From contig JQNW01000003.1 of the NCBI GenBank assembly GCA_000761475.1, forward strand, positions 218,851 through 282,850: 64,000 nt of DNA, given 5' to 3'. Positions 24,361 through 32,463 of the stretch are shown here, piece after piece. Below the pieces are notes generated by a model. It ran no database searches. It was not told the origin of the DNA and saw only the letters and a list, made by a program, of their open reading frames with translations. The DNA comes from Chromohalobacter israelensis. GTDB taxonomy: Bacteria; Pseudomonadota; Gammaproteobacteria; Pseudomonadales; Halomonadaceae. How positions within the stretch are numbered: the stretch's first letter is position 1; each line of letters starts with the position of its first letter. The position numbers and the translations under genes were made by a program.

Positions 24361-25002
24361 ATGACGACGATGAAAGTGCCCGGATCGGGAACGCGGGCGC
24401 GCAATGAAAGCGTGATTCTCGAGGCGGCGGAGCGGATTTTCGCGCGCCATGGCTATCGTGGGGCGAGCGTGCAGGCCATCGCCGAGGCGGCCGGTTTGCC
24501 CAAGTCCAATGTGCTGTATTATGTCGGCAGCAAACGCGAGCTCTATGTCTCGCTGCTCGAGCGCATGATGGCGCGCTGGAATGCCATGCTCGATGATATC
24601 GACGAAGACGACGATCCCGGCGAGGTACTGGAGAGCTTCATTCGCAGCAAGATGCGTCTCACGCGGCAGCATCCCCAGGGGTCTCGCCTGTTCGCGGCGG
24701 AAGTGCTCCAGGGCGCGCCTTTCCTGCAGTCCTACCTGCATGGCGAGTTGCGCGAATGGGTGCGTTCCCGGGCGCGCATCTTCGAGCGCTGGGCGGAAAA
24801 GGGGCTGATGGATCCCGTCGATCCGGTGTGGCTGATCTTCCTGATCTGGTCGGCGACCCAGCATTACGCGGATTTCGAGGCGCAGATACTGGGCATCACC
24901 GATCAGGCACAGCTCGACGACGGCGACTATCGTGCGATTACCGACTTCCTGTGCCAGGTCATCCTCAAGGGGTGCGGCGTTCGCGCGCCGTCCGCCACCT
25001 AG
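24361..25002 (+). CDS. TetR-family regulator, RutR-like
   Basis: A 213-aa repressor-type regulator. The N-terminal TetR helix-turn-helix (ILEAAERIFARHGYRGASV, then AIAEAAGLPKSNVLYYVGSK) is followed by a RutR-type ligand domain (SFIRSKMRLTRQHPQGSRLF, WLIFLIWSATQHYADFEAQ). Start 24361 gives the usual RutR length; upstream in-frame codons read as non-conserved sequence. RutR responds to pyrimidines and purine-related ligands in E. coli. Here the divergent xdh operon and the operator at 24162 suggest control of purine catabolism, with the ligand (xanthine, urate or uracil) unknown. Confidence 0.88.
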   Translation: MTTMKVPGSGTRARNESVILEAAERIFARHGYRGASVQAIAEAAGLPKSNVLYYVGSKRELYVSLLERMMARWNAMLDDIDEDDDPGEVLESFIRSKMRLTRQHPQGSRLFAAEVLQGAPFLQSYLHGELREWVRSRARIFERWAEKGLMDPVDPVWLIFLIWSATQHYADFEAQILGITDQAQLDDGDYRAITDFLCQVILKGCGVRAPSAT

Positions 25003-25061
25003 CGTAGAGTGGCGCATCGACATGAGCCGCTAACCGATACCATGACGTGTAAGGAGAGAAC

Positions 25062-25493
25062 ATGAAGCTCTGGGGCATCTTGCTGCTGGTGAGCGGTGGC
25101 CTGATCGAGGATTCGTCAGCGTTGCCGGCATTGCCCCTCGACAAGCAGGGAGCGATCACGGCCCAGATTGCCCGTGATCACCTGGAATGGGCGTCGGCCA
25201 CCGACGAGGAAATCTATCTCGCGCAGGCCAATGTCAGGAAGTTGCTCAAGTATCCCGCCACGGCCGTGTTCCGCGATATCCGCGCGGTAGCCCCGCGCGT
25301 CGGCGGGCCCGCCAAGCGGGTCGTCTGCGGCCAGGTCAATGCACGCTGCGAGCGCGGCGACTACATCGGCTATCGTCTGTTCGTGACCCGTCAGGGAGCA
25401 CAGGCCGCGATCATGTCATCCAGCCTGCATCGCAGCGGTTTCGACCCGAATGCCGTGGCGGCCGCACTGATCGAATGGCAGCAAATGACATGA
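25062..25493 (+). CDS. Hypothetical exported protein
   Basis: This 143-aa protein has a likely signal peptide (MKLWGILLLVSGGLIEDSSA) followed by a soluble domain with two cysteines close together (RVVCGQVNARCERG). The region LAQANVRKLLKYPATAVFRD recalls small periplasmic proteins in which a damaged-residue helix precedes a variable loop, but I do not recognise the family. A good ribosome binding site (AAGGAGAG) precedes the ATG. It is monocistronic or linked to the small gene that follows. Confidence 0.7.
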   Translation: MKLWGILLLVSGGLIEDSSALPALPLDKQGAITAQIARDHLEWASATDEEIYLAQANVRKLLKYPATAVFRDIRAVAPRVGGPAKRVVCGQVNARCERGDYIGYRLFVTRQGAQAAIMSSSLHRSGFDPNAVAAALIEWQQMT

Positions 25494-25575
25494 GCGCGTT
25501 CCATTGGGAGACATGGGACTGTATGCGCCGCGTGTGCGTTCAGCCCTATGTCGCTCAACGCTCGACGAGGATGGC

Positions 25576-25719
25576 ATGAAGGAATTACCGGGAGCCTTGC
25601 TCGGCATCATGGTCGGGCTGGTCACATGGCTGGTGGCGGGAAGCGTGCTGGCGGGAGTCGTCACGGGCATTGCCGCGGGAATCGGCTGGGACCTGTGGCG
25701 GGATCGCCGGCAGAAGTAG
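25576..25719 (+). CDS. Small glycine-rich membrane protein
   Basis: A 47-aa peptide with one long hydrophobic segment (LLGIMVGLVTWLVAGSVLAG) holding regular glycines, then WDLWRDRRQK. GAGG sits 5 bp before the ATG at 25576, making it a better start than the upstream ATG at 25504. Function unknown. Glycine spacing suggests packing of transmembrane helices. Confidence 0.5.
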   Translation: MKELPGALLGIMVGLVTWLVAGSVLAGVVTGIAAGIGWDLWRDRRQK

Positions 25720-25853
25720 CCTGGCGAGACGGTCGTTCGCGACGCGGATCGCGCAAGGCGTCACCCGCAACGTCCAGTGCGGCAGCAGGCAGTGAAAGTA
25801 CAGGAAGTGAAAGCAGGGGGAGGCGAGAAGGGTGGCGGTGCCACCCTCGGGGG

Positions 25854-26156
25854 TCATTCCACGCTGGGATCGTCGTCCGCGCTACCCGACTTGAGCTCAT
25901 TGTCGGAGGCCTTCATCCGCTGACGTTCGGCTTCCGCGTGTTCCATGCTCTGGTAAAGCCCCAGACTCACGCCGGTATCGCTATCGTAGACTTCATAGCG
26001 TACCTCGTCGGTGTCGTGGTGGCCGATTTTCCGTATCTCGATCGCGTCATGCAGCATGATGATCAATCTCGCTGAGGTTGCGTACGTGGCGTTGTGACTC
26101 GTCAAGGCGGCGAGGGTTCCATTGGCCATGGCCACACGATGAGTGCGGTCTGGCAT
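25854..26156 (-). CDS. Hypothetical small acidic protein
   Basis: The C-terminal half is the convincing part: DAIEIRKIGHHDTDEVRYEV, then YDSDTGVSLGLYQSMEHAEA and an acidic end (SADDDPSVE). It has no recognised domain. ATG 26156 follows AGGAGG and gives 100 aa; ATG 26057 would give 67 aa. The longer frame to 26306 runs back through tRNA-Pro and is not real. Leftward gene downstream of tRNA-Pro. Confidence 0.55.
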   Translation of the reverse strand: MPDRTHRVAMANGTLAALTSHNATYATSARLIIMLHDAIEIRKIGHHDTDEVRYEVYDSDTGVSLGLYQSMEHAEAERQRMKASDNELKSGSADDDPSVE

Positions 26157-26184
26157 CCACCTCCTCGAGCGTAACACACCCACG

Positions 26185-26225
26185 AAAAACCGCCGCTCGG
26201 CATGACCCGTTAGCGGCGGTTTTTT
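26185..26225 (-). terminator. Intrinsic terminator after tRNA-Pro
   Basis: 13-bp stem AAAAACCGCCGCT / AGCGGCGGTTTTT with a 14-nt loop. On the minus strand it ends in a run of T, directly following the tRNA. Confidence 0.85.
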
Positions 26226-26235
26226 CTGACAATCT

Positions 26236-26312
26236 TGGTCGGAGCGACTGGATTCGAACCAGCGACCTCTGCAACCCCATTGCAGCGCGCTACCAAGCTG
26301 CGCCACGCTCCG
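26236..26312 (-). tRNA. tRNA-Pro (anticodon GGG)
   Basis: A 77-nt cloverleaf on the minus strand. The acceptor stem CGGAGCG pairs with CGCTCCG, the D arm contains GCGCAGCTTGGTAGCGC, and the anticodon stem-loop CTGCA-ATGGGGT-TGCAG puts GGG at positions 34-36. The T loop has GGTTCGAATCC, and discriminator A plus an encoded CCA follow. It is followed by an intrinsic terminator. Confidence 0.95.
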
Positions 26313-26527
26313 TTTTTCGCGTTCTCCGGCGAGTGACCGTGGGGCCCTGCCCGAGAACGATGCGTATACTACCTTGGCTTTGCGTAAATGAAAACCCTCG
26401 ATAGCGCTTTTTTTTCAATTGCTTGCCGCGTGGTCGAGCGCATGCGACGAGCGATCCTGCCGATGGCGCTATAGCCGTTAGACGAAAGATGTAAAATGGC
26501 GCGGGATCTTGAGGGGAGACGACGACA

Positions 26528-26911
26528 ATGCCACTCATTCTAGGTATGAGCATCCTGCTGGGGTGCCAGTTCATTGGTGAAATCCTGGTGCACGCGCTGC
26601 ATTTGCCTGTACCCGGTCCGGTGCTGGGCATGGCCGTGCTGCTCGTGGGGTTGATGGTGAACGGGCGAGTGCCCGCGGGCCTGCGCACCAGCGGCGAAGG
26701 CTTGTTGCGATATCTGACGCTGCTGTTCGTGCCCGCCGGGGTCGGGATCATGGTGCACTTCGGTCTCATCGAGGCCGACTTCTGGCCGATCGTGGTGACG
26801 CTGGTGGTATCGACAGCCCTGACACTGGCCGTGACCGCGAAAGTCATGGAGCGCTTGACCCGATCGACGCCCAGGGATCCTCGCGACGCGCTGCGGGAGG
26901 ATCGGTCATGA
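26528..26911 (+). CDS. lrgA: CidA/LrgA family holin-like protein
   Basis: This small inner-membrane protein (127 aa, four hydrophobic segments) shows the family motif LPVPGPVLGMAVLL and the conserved LLFVPAGVGIM. LrgA/CidA proteins are holin-like and modulate murein hydrolase export and autolysis; newer work also links lrgAB-type pairs to metabolite (pyruvate or glycolate) export. Its stop overlaps the start of lrgB by 4 nt (ATGA), so the two are co-translated. Confidence 0.92.
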   Translation: MPLILGMSILLGCQFIGEILVHALHLPVPGPVLGMAVLLVGLMVNGRVPAGLRTSGEGLLRYLTLLFVPAGVGIMVHFGLIEADFWPIVVTLVVSTALTLAVTAKVMERLTRSTPRDPRDALREDRS

Positions 26912-27636
26912 ATCTCCCGGTACTCGATCGGCTCTGGGTGTATCTTTCGGCGAGCCCGCTGCTGTATTTGCTGGTGACCCTGCTGGCTTTCATCGCCGCG
27001 ACTCGCATCAATCGACGCCTGGGCGGAACGCCGTTCCTGCATCCGGTGATAATCGCCATCGTGATGCTCATCGGCTTCCTGAAGCTCACTCGCACCGATT
27101 ACGCCACCTATTTCGAGGGCGCGCAGTTCATTCATTTTCTCCTCGGCCCGGCGACCGTGGCATTGGCGATTCCCCTCTATGACTATCGCGAGCGTGTCAG
27201 GCGCATGTTGCTGCCGATCCTGCTGGGGTGCGGCGCAGGTATCGTGACGGCGGTCACGTCCACCGTCGGGCTCGCCATGCTGATGGGGGCCAGCCGCGAA
27301 ACCGTGCTGACGCTGGCGCCTCGCTCGGTGACGTCACCCATTGCCATGGGGATCGCCGAGAAGCTGGGCGGCATTCCTTCCCTGGCGGCGGGGCTGGTGC
27401 TGCTGACGGGCTCTGTGGGCTGTGCGCTGGGGCCGGTGATCTTTCGCCTGGTCAAGGTGCGTGACCCGAGCGTCCAGGGGTTTGCCATGGGCCTGGCGGC
27501 GCACGGGTTCGGCACGGCGCATTCGTTTTCTTCCATCGGTGCCGTGGCCGGAGCCTTCGCGGGCTTGTCCATGGGATTGACCGGGCTTTTCACGGCGTTC
27601 TTGCTGCCGCCCATCGTGCACCTGTTCGGGCTCTAG
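26908..27636 (+). CDS. lrgB: LrgB/CidB family membrane protein
   Basis: The 242-aa partner of LrgA is highly hydrophobic, with family motifs LGGTPFLHPVIIAI, FLLGPATVALAIPLY, PRSVTSPIAMGIAEKLGG and MGLAAHGFGTAHSF. Together they form a two-component membrane unit that controls autolysis or exports small carboxylates. Alone it can act as a transporter in plants (PLGG1). Confidence 0.93.
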   Translation: MNLPVLDRLWVYLSASPLLYLLVTLLAFIAATRINRRLGGTPFLHPVIIAIVMLIGFLKLTRTDYATYFEGAQFIHFLLGPATVALAIPLYDYRERVRRMLLPILLGCGAGIVTAVTSTVGLAMLMGASRETVLTLAPRSVTSPIAMGIAEKLGGIPSLAAGLVLLTGSVGCALGPVIFRLVKVRDPSVQGFAMGLAAHGFGTAHSFSSIGAVAGAFAGLSMGLTGLFTAFLLPPIVHLFGL

Positions 27637-27689
27637 CCGCCGTCGCCGTTTTTATACCGTTATCTTCAGGCATTTCCTGCGCATGTAAA

Positions 27690-27730
27690 GGCCCTGCCGA
27701 TGTCGACATGAATGTCGCTGCGGCAGGGCC
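27690..27730 (-). terminator. Hairpin between lrgB and the DASS transporter
   Basis: GGCCCTGCCG / CGGCAGGGCC inverted repeat with an inner stem. Followed by TTTACA on the minus strand, so mainly a terminator for the leftward transporter gene. Confidence 0.6.
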
Positions 27731-27763
27731 GATGGGTTGAGAACGTGGACCGTCAGTGGCGTG

Positions 27764-29209
27764 TCAGGCCCAGAGCAGGCGCAGCAAGCCGACGGTGATC
27801 AGCGTGATCAAGACCGTGCCGATGAGGTTGAGCATCAGGCCGGCGCGAATCATCGACTGTATCTTCATGTGCCCGGTGGCGAAGACGATGGCGTTGGGCG
27901 GCGTGGCGACGGGCATCATGAAGGCGCAACTGGCGGCGATGGCGGCAGGGGCCGTGATCAGGAGCGGGTCAATGTCCAGGGAAATCGCCAGTGCGCCGAG
28001 CAGGGGCAGAAAGGCCGCGGCCGTGGCGGTGTTCGAGGTCACCTCGGTCAAGAAGATGATGACCAGCACGATGATGCCGACCAGCATCAACAGCGGCAGT
28101 GCACTGAACACCGACAGCTGCTGGGCGATCCACTCGGCAAGCCCCGAACGCTTGATCATGCCGGCCAGAGCCAGGCCGCCACCGAACAGCAGCAGGACGC
28201 CCCAGGGCAGGTCCTTGGCGCTTTCCCAGTCGAGCAGGGCACCGCTTTCCTTGTCGCCGCTGGGAACGAGGAAAAGCGCCAGACCGGCGGCCAGGGCGAT
28301 GGTGGTGTCCGACAGCCAGTCGAGCCCCGCCTGGTTCATCAGCGGACGCAGGATCCAGGCGGCGGCGGCCACCAGGAATATCAGGCCGACACGCCGCTCG
28401 GCGCGGCTCATGCCGCCGAGGGCGTCGAGCTCGCGACGAATCACCTGGTCGCCGTCCTCGCTTTGCTCGAGGTCGAAGCCTTTGCGGGTCAGCCACCACC
28501 AGGTCACGGCCATCATGGCGATGCTGATGGGCAGCCCGATGGTCATCCATTGCGCGAAGCCGATGTCGATGCCTTCGCCGGCAAGGTAGCCGGCCAGCAA
28601 GGCGTTCGGTGGCGTCCCGATCAACGTGGCGACGCCGCCGATGCTGGCGGCGTAGGCGATGGCCAGCAACAGGGCCGTGGAGTAGCGCGCCACGTCGCGG
28701 GAGTCGTTACCGCCAAGCAGACTGACCACGGACATGCCAATGGGCAGCATCATGATGCTGGTGGCGGTGTTCGAGACCCACATGCTGATGAAGCCGGTGG
28801 CGATCATGAAACCGGCGATCTGCTGGCGTGGCTTCTGCCCGACGATGCTGAGCACTTTCAGGGCAATGCGACGGTGGAGGTTCCAGCGTTGCATGGCAAT
28901 GCCGAGAAGAAAGCCCCCGAGGAAGAGGTAGATGATAGGGTCGGCATAGGCCGGGGCCACGGTGTCCAGGTCGCTGATGCCCAGGGCGGGCGCCAGGACC
29001 ATGGGCAGCAGCGAGGTGGCGGGGATCGGGATGGCTTCCGTGGCCCACCAGGTCGCCATCAGCAGCGAGAAACCGACGCATGCCCAGGCGGTTGTCGACA
29101 TTTCCGCGGGGGCGGGCAGAAGCAGGCAGAGAATGACCCACAACGGCCCGAGCCACAGCCCGATCTTCGCGGCGCTGGGACGTTGCGAAACAGAGGCTGT
29201 ATCGCTCAT
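27764..29209 (-). CDS. DASS (SLC13/CitT family) dicarboxylate:sodium symporter
   Basis: This 481-aa polytopic transporter carries the family motifs TEAIPIPATSLLPMVL, FLGGFLLGIAMQRW and FISMWVSNTATSIMMLPIGM (SNT motif), and a second half with EVTSNTATAAAFLPLLG plus MPVATPPNAIVFATG. Members carry succinate, malate, citrate or sulfate, usually with Na+, which suits a halophile. Start 29209 is supported by AGGAG. The neighbouring genes do not reveal the substrate. Confidence 0.92.
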   Translation of the reverse strand: MSDTASVSQRPSAAKIGLWLGPLWVILCLLLPAPAEMSTTAWACVGFSLLMATWWATEAIPIPATSLLPMVLAPALGISDLDTVAPAYADPIIYLFLGGFLLGIAMQRWNLHRRIALKVLSIVGQKPRQQIAGFMIATGFISMWVSNTATSIMMLPIGMSVVSLLGGNDSRDVARYSTALLLAIAYAASIGGVATLIGTPPNALLAGYLAGEGIDIGFAQWMTIGLPISIAMMAVTWWWLTRKGFDLEQSEDGDQVIRRELDALGGMSRAERRVGLIFLVAAAAWILRPLMNQAGLDWLSDTTIALAAGLALFLVPSGDKESGALLDWESAKDLPWGVLLLFGGGLALAGMIKRSGLAEWIAQQLSVFSALPLLMLVGIIVLVIIFLTEVTSNTATAAAFLPLLGALAISLDIDPLLITAPAAIAASCAFMMPVATPPNAIVFATGHMKIQSMIRAGLMLNLIGTVLITLITVGLLRLLWA

Positions 29210-29438
29210 GAACGACTCCTGTATGAGGCTAATGATTGCATTGCTTACGTTGCCGCCAATGCTACTAAGGTATGAGTTGTGATTGGCTTATCCATTGGTC
29301 TAAGGATGGCGCGCAGGCGAAGGCTTGCCCGGCGCGGACAGGCTCGATAGTGTCCGCGCTCGTTGGCTTTTTCGGCGTCGCACTGGATGTGCTGTCCATG
29401 CATGACGTGCATCACGTATTCAACAATGAGGAGCGACC

Positions 29439-29900
29439 ATGTCCGCAGTGATGGGCTGGAGCCTGGCAGGACTGGCGGTGCTGATCATCGCCGCCATGAG
29501 CGGTTATGCATGGCGCCTGTGGCGAGAGGTGAAGCGGCGCGATGAAGCGCGCCATGAAGAGGTCGAGCGGGCCAACCGGAATTGTCTGGAAAGCCTCGAG
29601 GCGATCGCCACGGCCATGCTGGGCGATCAGGTCGATCTGGTGGAAGGGGCATTACGCTGCAAGGTACTGCTCGAAATCATCGATCCGTCGCTGCTGGAAC
29701 GCGACGCCTTCTGGGTGTTCGTGGATATCCATCGCCTGACCGAGCACTTGCACACGCACTCGGCGCGCCAGGCGTTGTCTGCCAAGCAGCGTTTCGCCGA
29801 GGACCGGGAACGCATCGCCCTGCAGGAAGCGCGTCAGGGCGAGCTTCACGAGGCTGCGCGTCAGGTATTGGCCTTCAAACGTGAGTGGCCCCACGGCTAG
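29439..29900 (+). CDS. DUF2489 family protein
   Basis: The 153-aa protein has one N-terminal membrane helix (GWSLAGLAVLIIAAMSGYAW) followed by a charged helical domain with LEALRC-like LVEGALRCKVLLEIIDP and DAFWVFVDIHRLTEHL. This layout corresponds to the DUF2489 family of gammaproteobacteria, whose function is unknown. It lies 22 bp before the M20 gene, so they may be co-transcribed. Confidence 0.8.
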   Translation: MSAVMGWSLAGLAVLIIAAMSGYAWRLWREVKRRDEARHEEVERANRNCLESLEAIATAMLGDQVDLVEGALRCKVLLEIIDPSLLERDAFWVFVDIHRLTEHLHTHSARQALSAKQRFAEDRERIALQEARQGELHEAARQVLAFKREWPHG

Positions 29901-29922
29901 GGGTATGCCGCAGGAGAACGCA

Positions 29923-31074
29923 ATGAACGAGGCATTTTTGTCGCTGACGCCGGCCCAGATCCGTCATCGGCTGCATGCCGCACCGGAGCTGTCGGGGCAG
30001 GAAACCGAAACCGCCCGCCGAGTGGCGGACTGGCTCGAGCAGGCGGGGGCGACACGCATCGTCACCGGTCTGGGTGGCCATGGCGTGGCCGGGGTGTTCG
30101 CGGGCACCTTGCCGGGGCCGCGCGTCATGTTCCGTGCCGAACTCGATGGCTTGCCCATCGACGAGACCGCGGAAATCGCCTGGAAATCGACCTGTGAGCA
30201 CGTGGCGCACAGTTGCGGCCATGACGGGCACATGGCGGTATTGCTCGGATTGGCGCAGCGCCTGGCGGAGCAGCCGCCGACGCATGGCGAAACGGTGCTG
30301 CTGTTTCAGCCTTCGGAGGAAACCGGGCGTGGCGCCCGCGAGGTGGTGGAATCATCGCGTTTCGAGGAAATCGCTCCCGATCATGTATATGCACTGCACA
30401 ATCTGCCCGGCAAGCCGTTGGGAGAGGTGTCGGTGAGAGAGGGCGCCATGACCTGCGCCTCGCGAGGGCTGATCATCCGGCTCAACGGCTTGTGCGCGCA
30501 TGCGGCACACCCGGAGCAGGGCCGCAACCCGGCGCTGGCGATGTGCCGGATTCTGCAGGGCCTCAAGCGGCTGCCCCAGCAACTGCCCGACGATCAAGGG
30601 CTGGTCATGGTCACGCTGATCCACGCGCGATTGGGCGAGGTCGCCTTCGGTACGTCGCCGGGGCAGGCCGAGGTCATGGCCACGTTGCGCACCGAGGATG
30701 ACGCCATGATGCGCGCGCTGGCGGAGGCCTCGGTGGCGCTTGCGCGAGCCGAAGCGGAGGAGGACGACCTGGGGATCGAGATCGACTGGTGCGATGTCTT
30801 TCAGGCCACGCGCAATCATCCCGCCGCCGTTGCCTCGATTCGCGAAGCCGCTCGATCGCTGGACATGCCCTTGACGGCGCTGCCCGAGGCCCACCGCTGG
30901 TCGGAAGACTTCGGCTGGCTGGCCGCGCAGGGGCAGGGTGCGCTGTTGACCCTGGGCGCCGGCGAGCGGTGCCTGCCGCTGCACAACCCCGGCTACGACT
31001 TTCCGGATGCCCTGCTGGACACGGGAATCGCGTTGTTCGAGCGCCTGGTGAGGCTCCACCAGTCGGATGGCTGA
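29923..31074 (+). CDS. M20D-family amidohydrolase/carboxypeptidase
   Basis: A zinc amidohydrolase of the hippurate hydrolase/IAA-amino-acid hydrolase type (383 aa). Metal-ligand motifs are FRAELDGLPI, HSCGHDGHMAVLLG, FQPSEETGRGA and the C-terminal HNPGYDFPD. The dimerisation domain has RLNGLCAHAAHPEQG. Such enzymes deacylate N-acyl amino acids or related amides; in halophiles some hydrolyse N-acetyl-diaminobutyrate (DoeB-like, ectoine breakdown), but no doe genes are adjacent. ATG 29923 follows AGGAG. Confidence 0.88.
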   Translation: MNEAFLSLTPAQIRHRLHAAPELSGQETETARRVADWLEQAGATRIVTGLGGHGVAGVFAGTLPGPRVMFRAELDGLPIDETAEIAWKSTCEHVAHSCGHDGHMAVLLGLAQRLAEQPPTHGETVLLFQPSEETGRGAREVVESSRFEEIAPDHVYALHNLPGKPLGEVSVREGAMTCASRGLIIRLNGLCAHAAHPEQGRNPALAMCRILQGLKRLPQQLPDDQGLVMVTLIHARLGEVAFGTSPGQAEVMATLRTEDDAMMRALAEASVALARAEAEEDDLGIEIDWCDVFQATRNHPAAVASIREAARSLDMPLTALPEAHRWSEDFGWLAAQGQGALLTLGAGERCLPLHNPGYDFPDALLDTGIALFERLVRLHQSDG

Positions 31075-31183
31075 AAGTTGTACAAGAGTGGTGCACCGAG
31101 TGTGCTAACAGTGTTTTTTTATTTGCATCAATGCGGATAATGCATAATGATGAGGGGGCATTCATCGGTAGAAGCGCCGGTGA

Positions 31184-31228
31184 TGGGTAAAGCACTGGCT
31201 GAACGGCAGTCTTTGTGCTTTCTTTTTT
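31184..31228 (+). terminator. Candidate terminator after the M20 gene
   Basis: A 7-bp stem AAAGCAC / GTGCTTT with a long loop, followed by CTTTTTT. Located about 110 bp after the M20 stop. The long loop makes it uncertain. Confidence 0.4.
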
Positions 31229-31274
31229 GACGAGAGAAAGGCAAAAATGCCTTCCTCACACCGAGAACCGCTTC

Positions 31275-31280
31275 TATACT
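31275..31280 (+). promoter_or_regulatory. Candidate -10 of the OmpA-family lipoprotein gene
   Basis: TATACT lies 57 bp before the ATG and 17 bp after a weak -35 (TTCCTC). It is the best sigma-70 candidate in the spacer; the leader is about 50 nt. Confidence 0.45.
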
Positions 31281-31337
31281 CGGACCCCGCTGGGTAACGT
31301 CCCGTTACGCTAGCGCTGTGTTAAGAAGGAGTCTTAC

Positions 31338-32222
31338 ATGAAAAAATCTACGACTGGCTTGCTGCTCGGTTCCGCGTTGGTTGTCGGCCTTTCCGGCTGT
31401 GCCAGCTCCGGTACTCAATCTTCCTACAACGCTGACGACGATCAGGCTTGGTACAAGTCGCCGTTCGTCTGCGGCTTGGCAGGTGGCTTGATCGGCGGCG
31501 GTATCGGCTACGCCTCGAGCAGCGACTCGGACGAAGATACCGGTGCCGCTCTCGGCGGTGTCGGCGGCGCGACAGCGGGTGCCTTGCTCTGCGCCGATTA
31601 TTCCGACAAGGTTGTCGACAGCGACGGCGACGGCGTTCCCGACGATCGCGATCAGTGCCCCAACACGCCGGCTGGCGTGGCGGTAGACGCGCAGGGCTGC
31701 CCGCTGGATAGCGACGGCGACGGCGTGCCGGACTACAAGGACGAGTGCCCGGGAACACCGGCAGGTGTCGAAGTCAACGCCAGTGGCTGCCCGCTGGATA
31801 GCGACGGCGATGGCGTGCCGGACTATCAGGACCAGTGCCCGGACACTCCGGCCGGTGCTGAAGTCAACGCGCTTGGCTGCGCCGCCGACCTGGTGCTGAA
31901 GGACGTGAACTTCGAGTTCGATTCCGCCACCCTGACCAGTGAAGCCGAGAACATCCTTGACGACGTGGCAGCGAAGCTGTCCTCCAACGAAAGCGTCAAT
32001 GTTCGTCTGGAAGGCTACACCGACTCCGTGGGTAGCGCGTCCTACAACAAGGATCTTTCTCAGCGTCGTGCCGACTCTGTGAAGGATTACCTGGTGTCCA
32101 AGGGCGTCAGCGCCGACAGCATTACCACTTACGGTTATGGTGAGCAGGATCCGATCGCCACCAACGAAACCGCTGCGGGTCGTGCTGAAAACCGCCGTGT
32201 CGAGCTGGGCGAGCAAGAATAA
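31338..32222 (+). CDS. OmpA-family peptidoglycan-associated lipoprotein with TSP3-type repeats
   Basis: The 294-aa outer-membrane lipoprotein has a lipobox LSGC at residues 18-21, a glycine-zipper (GGLIGGGIGY, GGVGGATAGALL), three 30-aa calcium-binding thrombospondin type 3 repeats starting DSDGDGVPD (residues 94-183), and a C-terminal OmpA domain (NFEFDSATL, GYTDSVGSASYN, RRADSVKDYLV, GRAENRRVEL). It likely anchors the outer membrane to peptidoglycan, with the repeats as a Ca-bound spacer. A good ribosome binding site (AAGGAG) precedes it and a strong terminator follows, so it is monocistronic. Confidence 0.92.
   Translation: MKKSTTGLLLGSALVVGLSGCASSGTQSSYNADDDQAWYKSPFVCGLAGGLIGGGIGYASSSDSDEDTGAALGGVGGATAGALLCADYSDKVVDSDGDGVPDDRDQCPNTPAGVAVDAQGCPLDSDGDGVPDYKDECPGTPAGVEVNASGCPLDSDGDGVPDYQDQCPDTPAGAEVNALGCAADLVLKDVNFEFDSATLTSEAENILDDVAAKLSSNESVNVRLEGYTDSVGSASYNKDLSQRRADSVKDYLVSKGVSADSITTYGYGEQDPIATNETAAGRAENRRVELGEQE
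31617..31886 (+). repeat. Three 90-bp tandem repeats (TSP3 units)
   Basis: Three adjacent 90-bp units (31617, 31707, 31797) each encode DSDGDGVPD-x2-D-x-CP-x-TPAG and end with GC. DNA identity is high, particularly at GACAGCGACGGCGA, so copy number could vary by slippage or recombination between strains. Confidence 0.9.
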
Positions 32223-32247
32223 GCCTAGCCTCGCACCGCGATGTGAA

Positions 32248-32273
32248 GAGGGCGCCTTCGGGCGCCCTCTTTC
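32248..32273 (+). terminator. Intrinsic terminator of the OmpA-family gene
   Basis: AGAGGGCGCC-TTCG-GGCGCCCTCT hairpin with a stable UUCG loop, followed by TTT. 26 bp after the stop. Confidence 0.85.
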
Positions 32274-32463
32274 GTTTGCATGGGTGCGACTGGACGACGT
32301 TTCACGGGCTTGCTAGTGTGCGCAATTCACCGTGTCATACGTTTGGCCTAGAGTGCCGCATCGCTCGTGCGAGCGGCAGCGTCGATGTCGCCGAGCGCGC
32401 CAATCATTTTCGTCGTTCATGTGGTCCCTGGTATGGGCCACCACTGAAGATAAGGGATGTTAC

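Noticed and set aside
26157..26306. N-terminal extension of the 25854 gene through tRNA-Pro
   Set aside because: The extension translates the tRNA and its terminator; start moved to 26156.
27737..29275. 512-aa plus-strand frame rich in Gly, His and Gln
   Set aside because: Antisense shadow of the DASS transporter.
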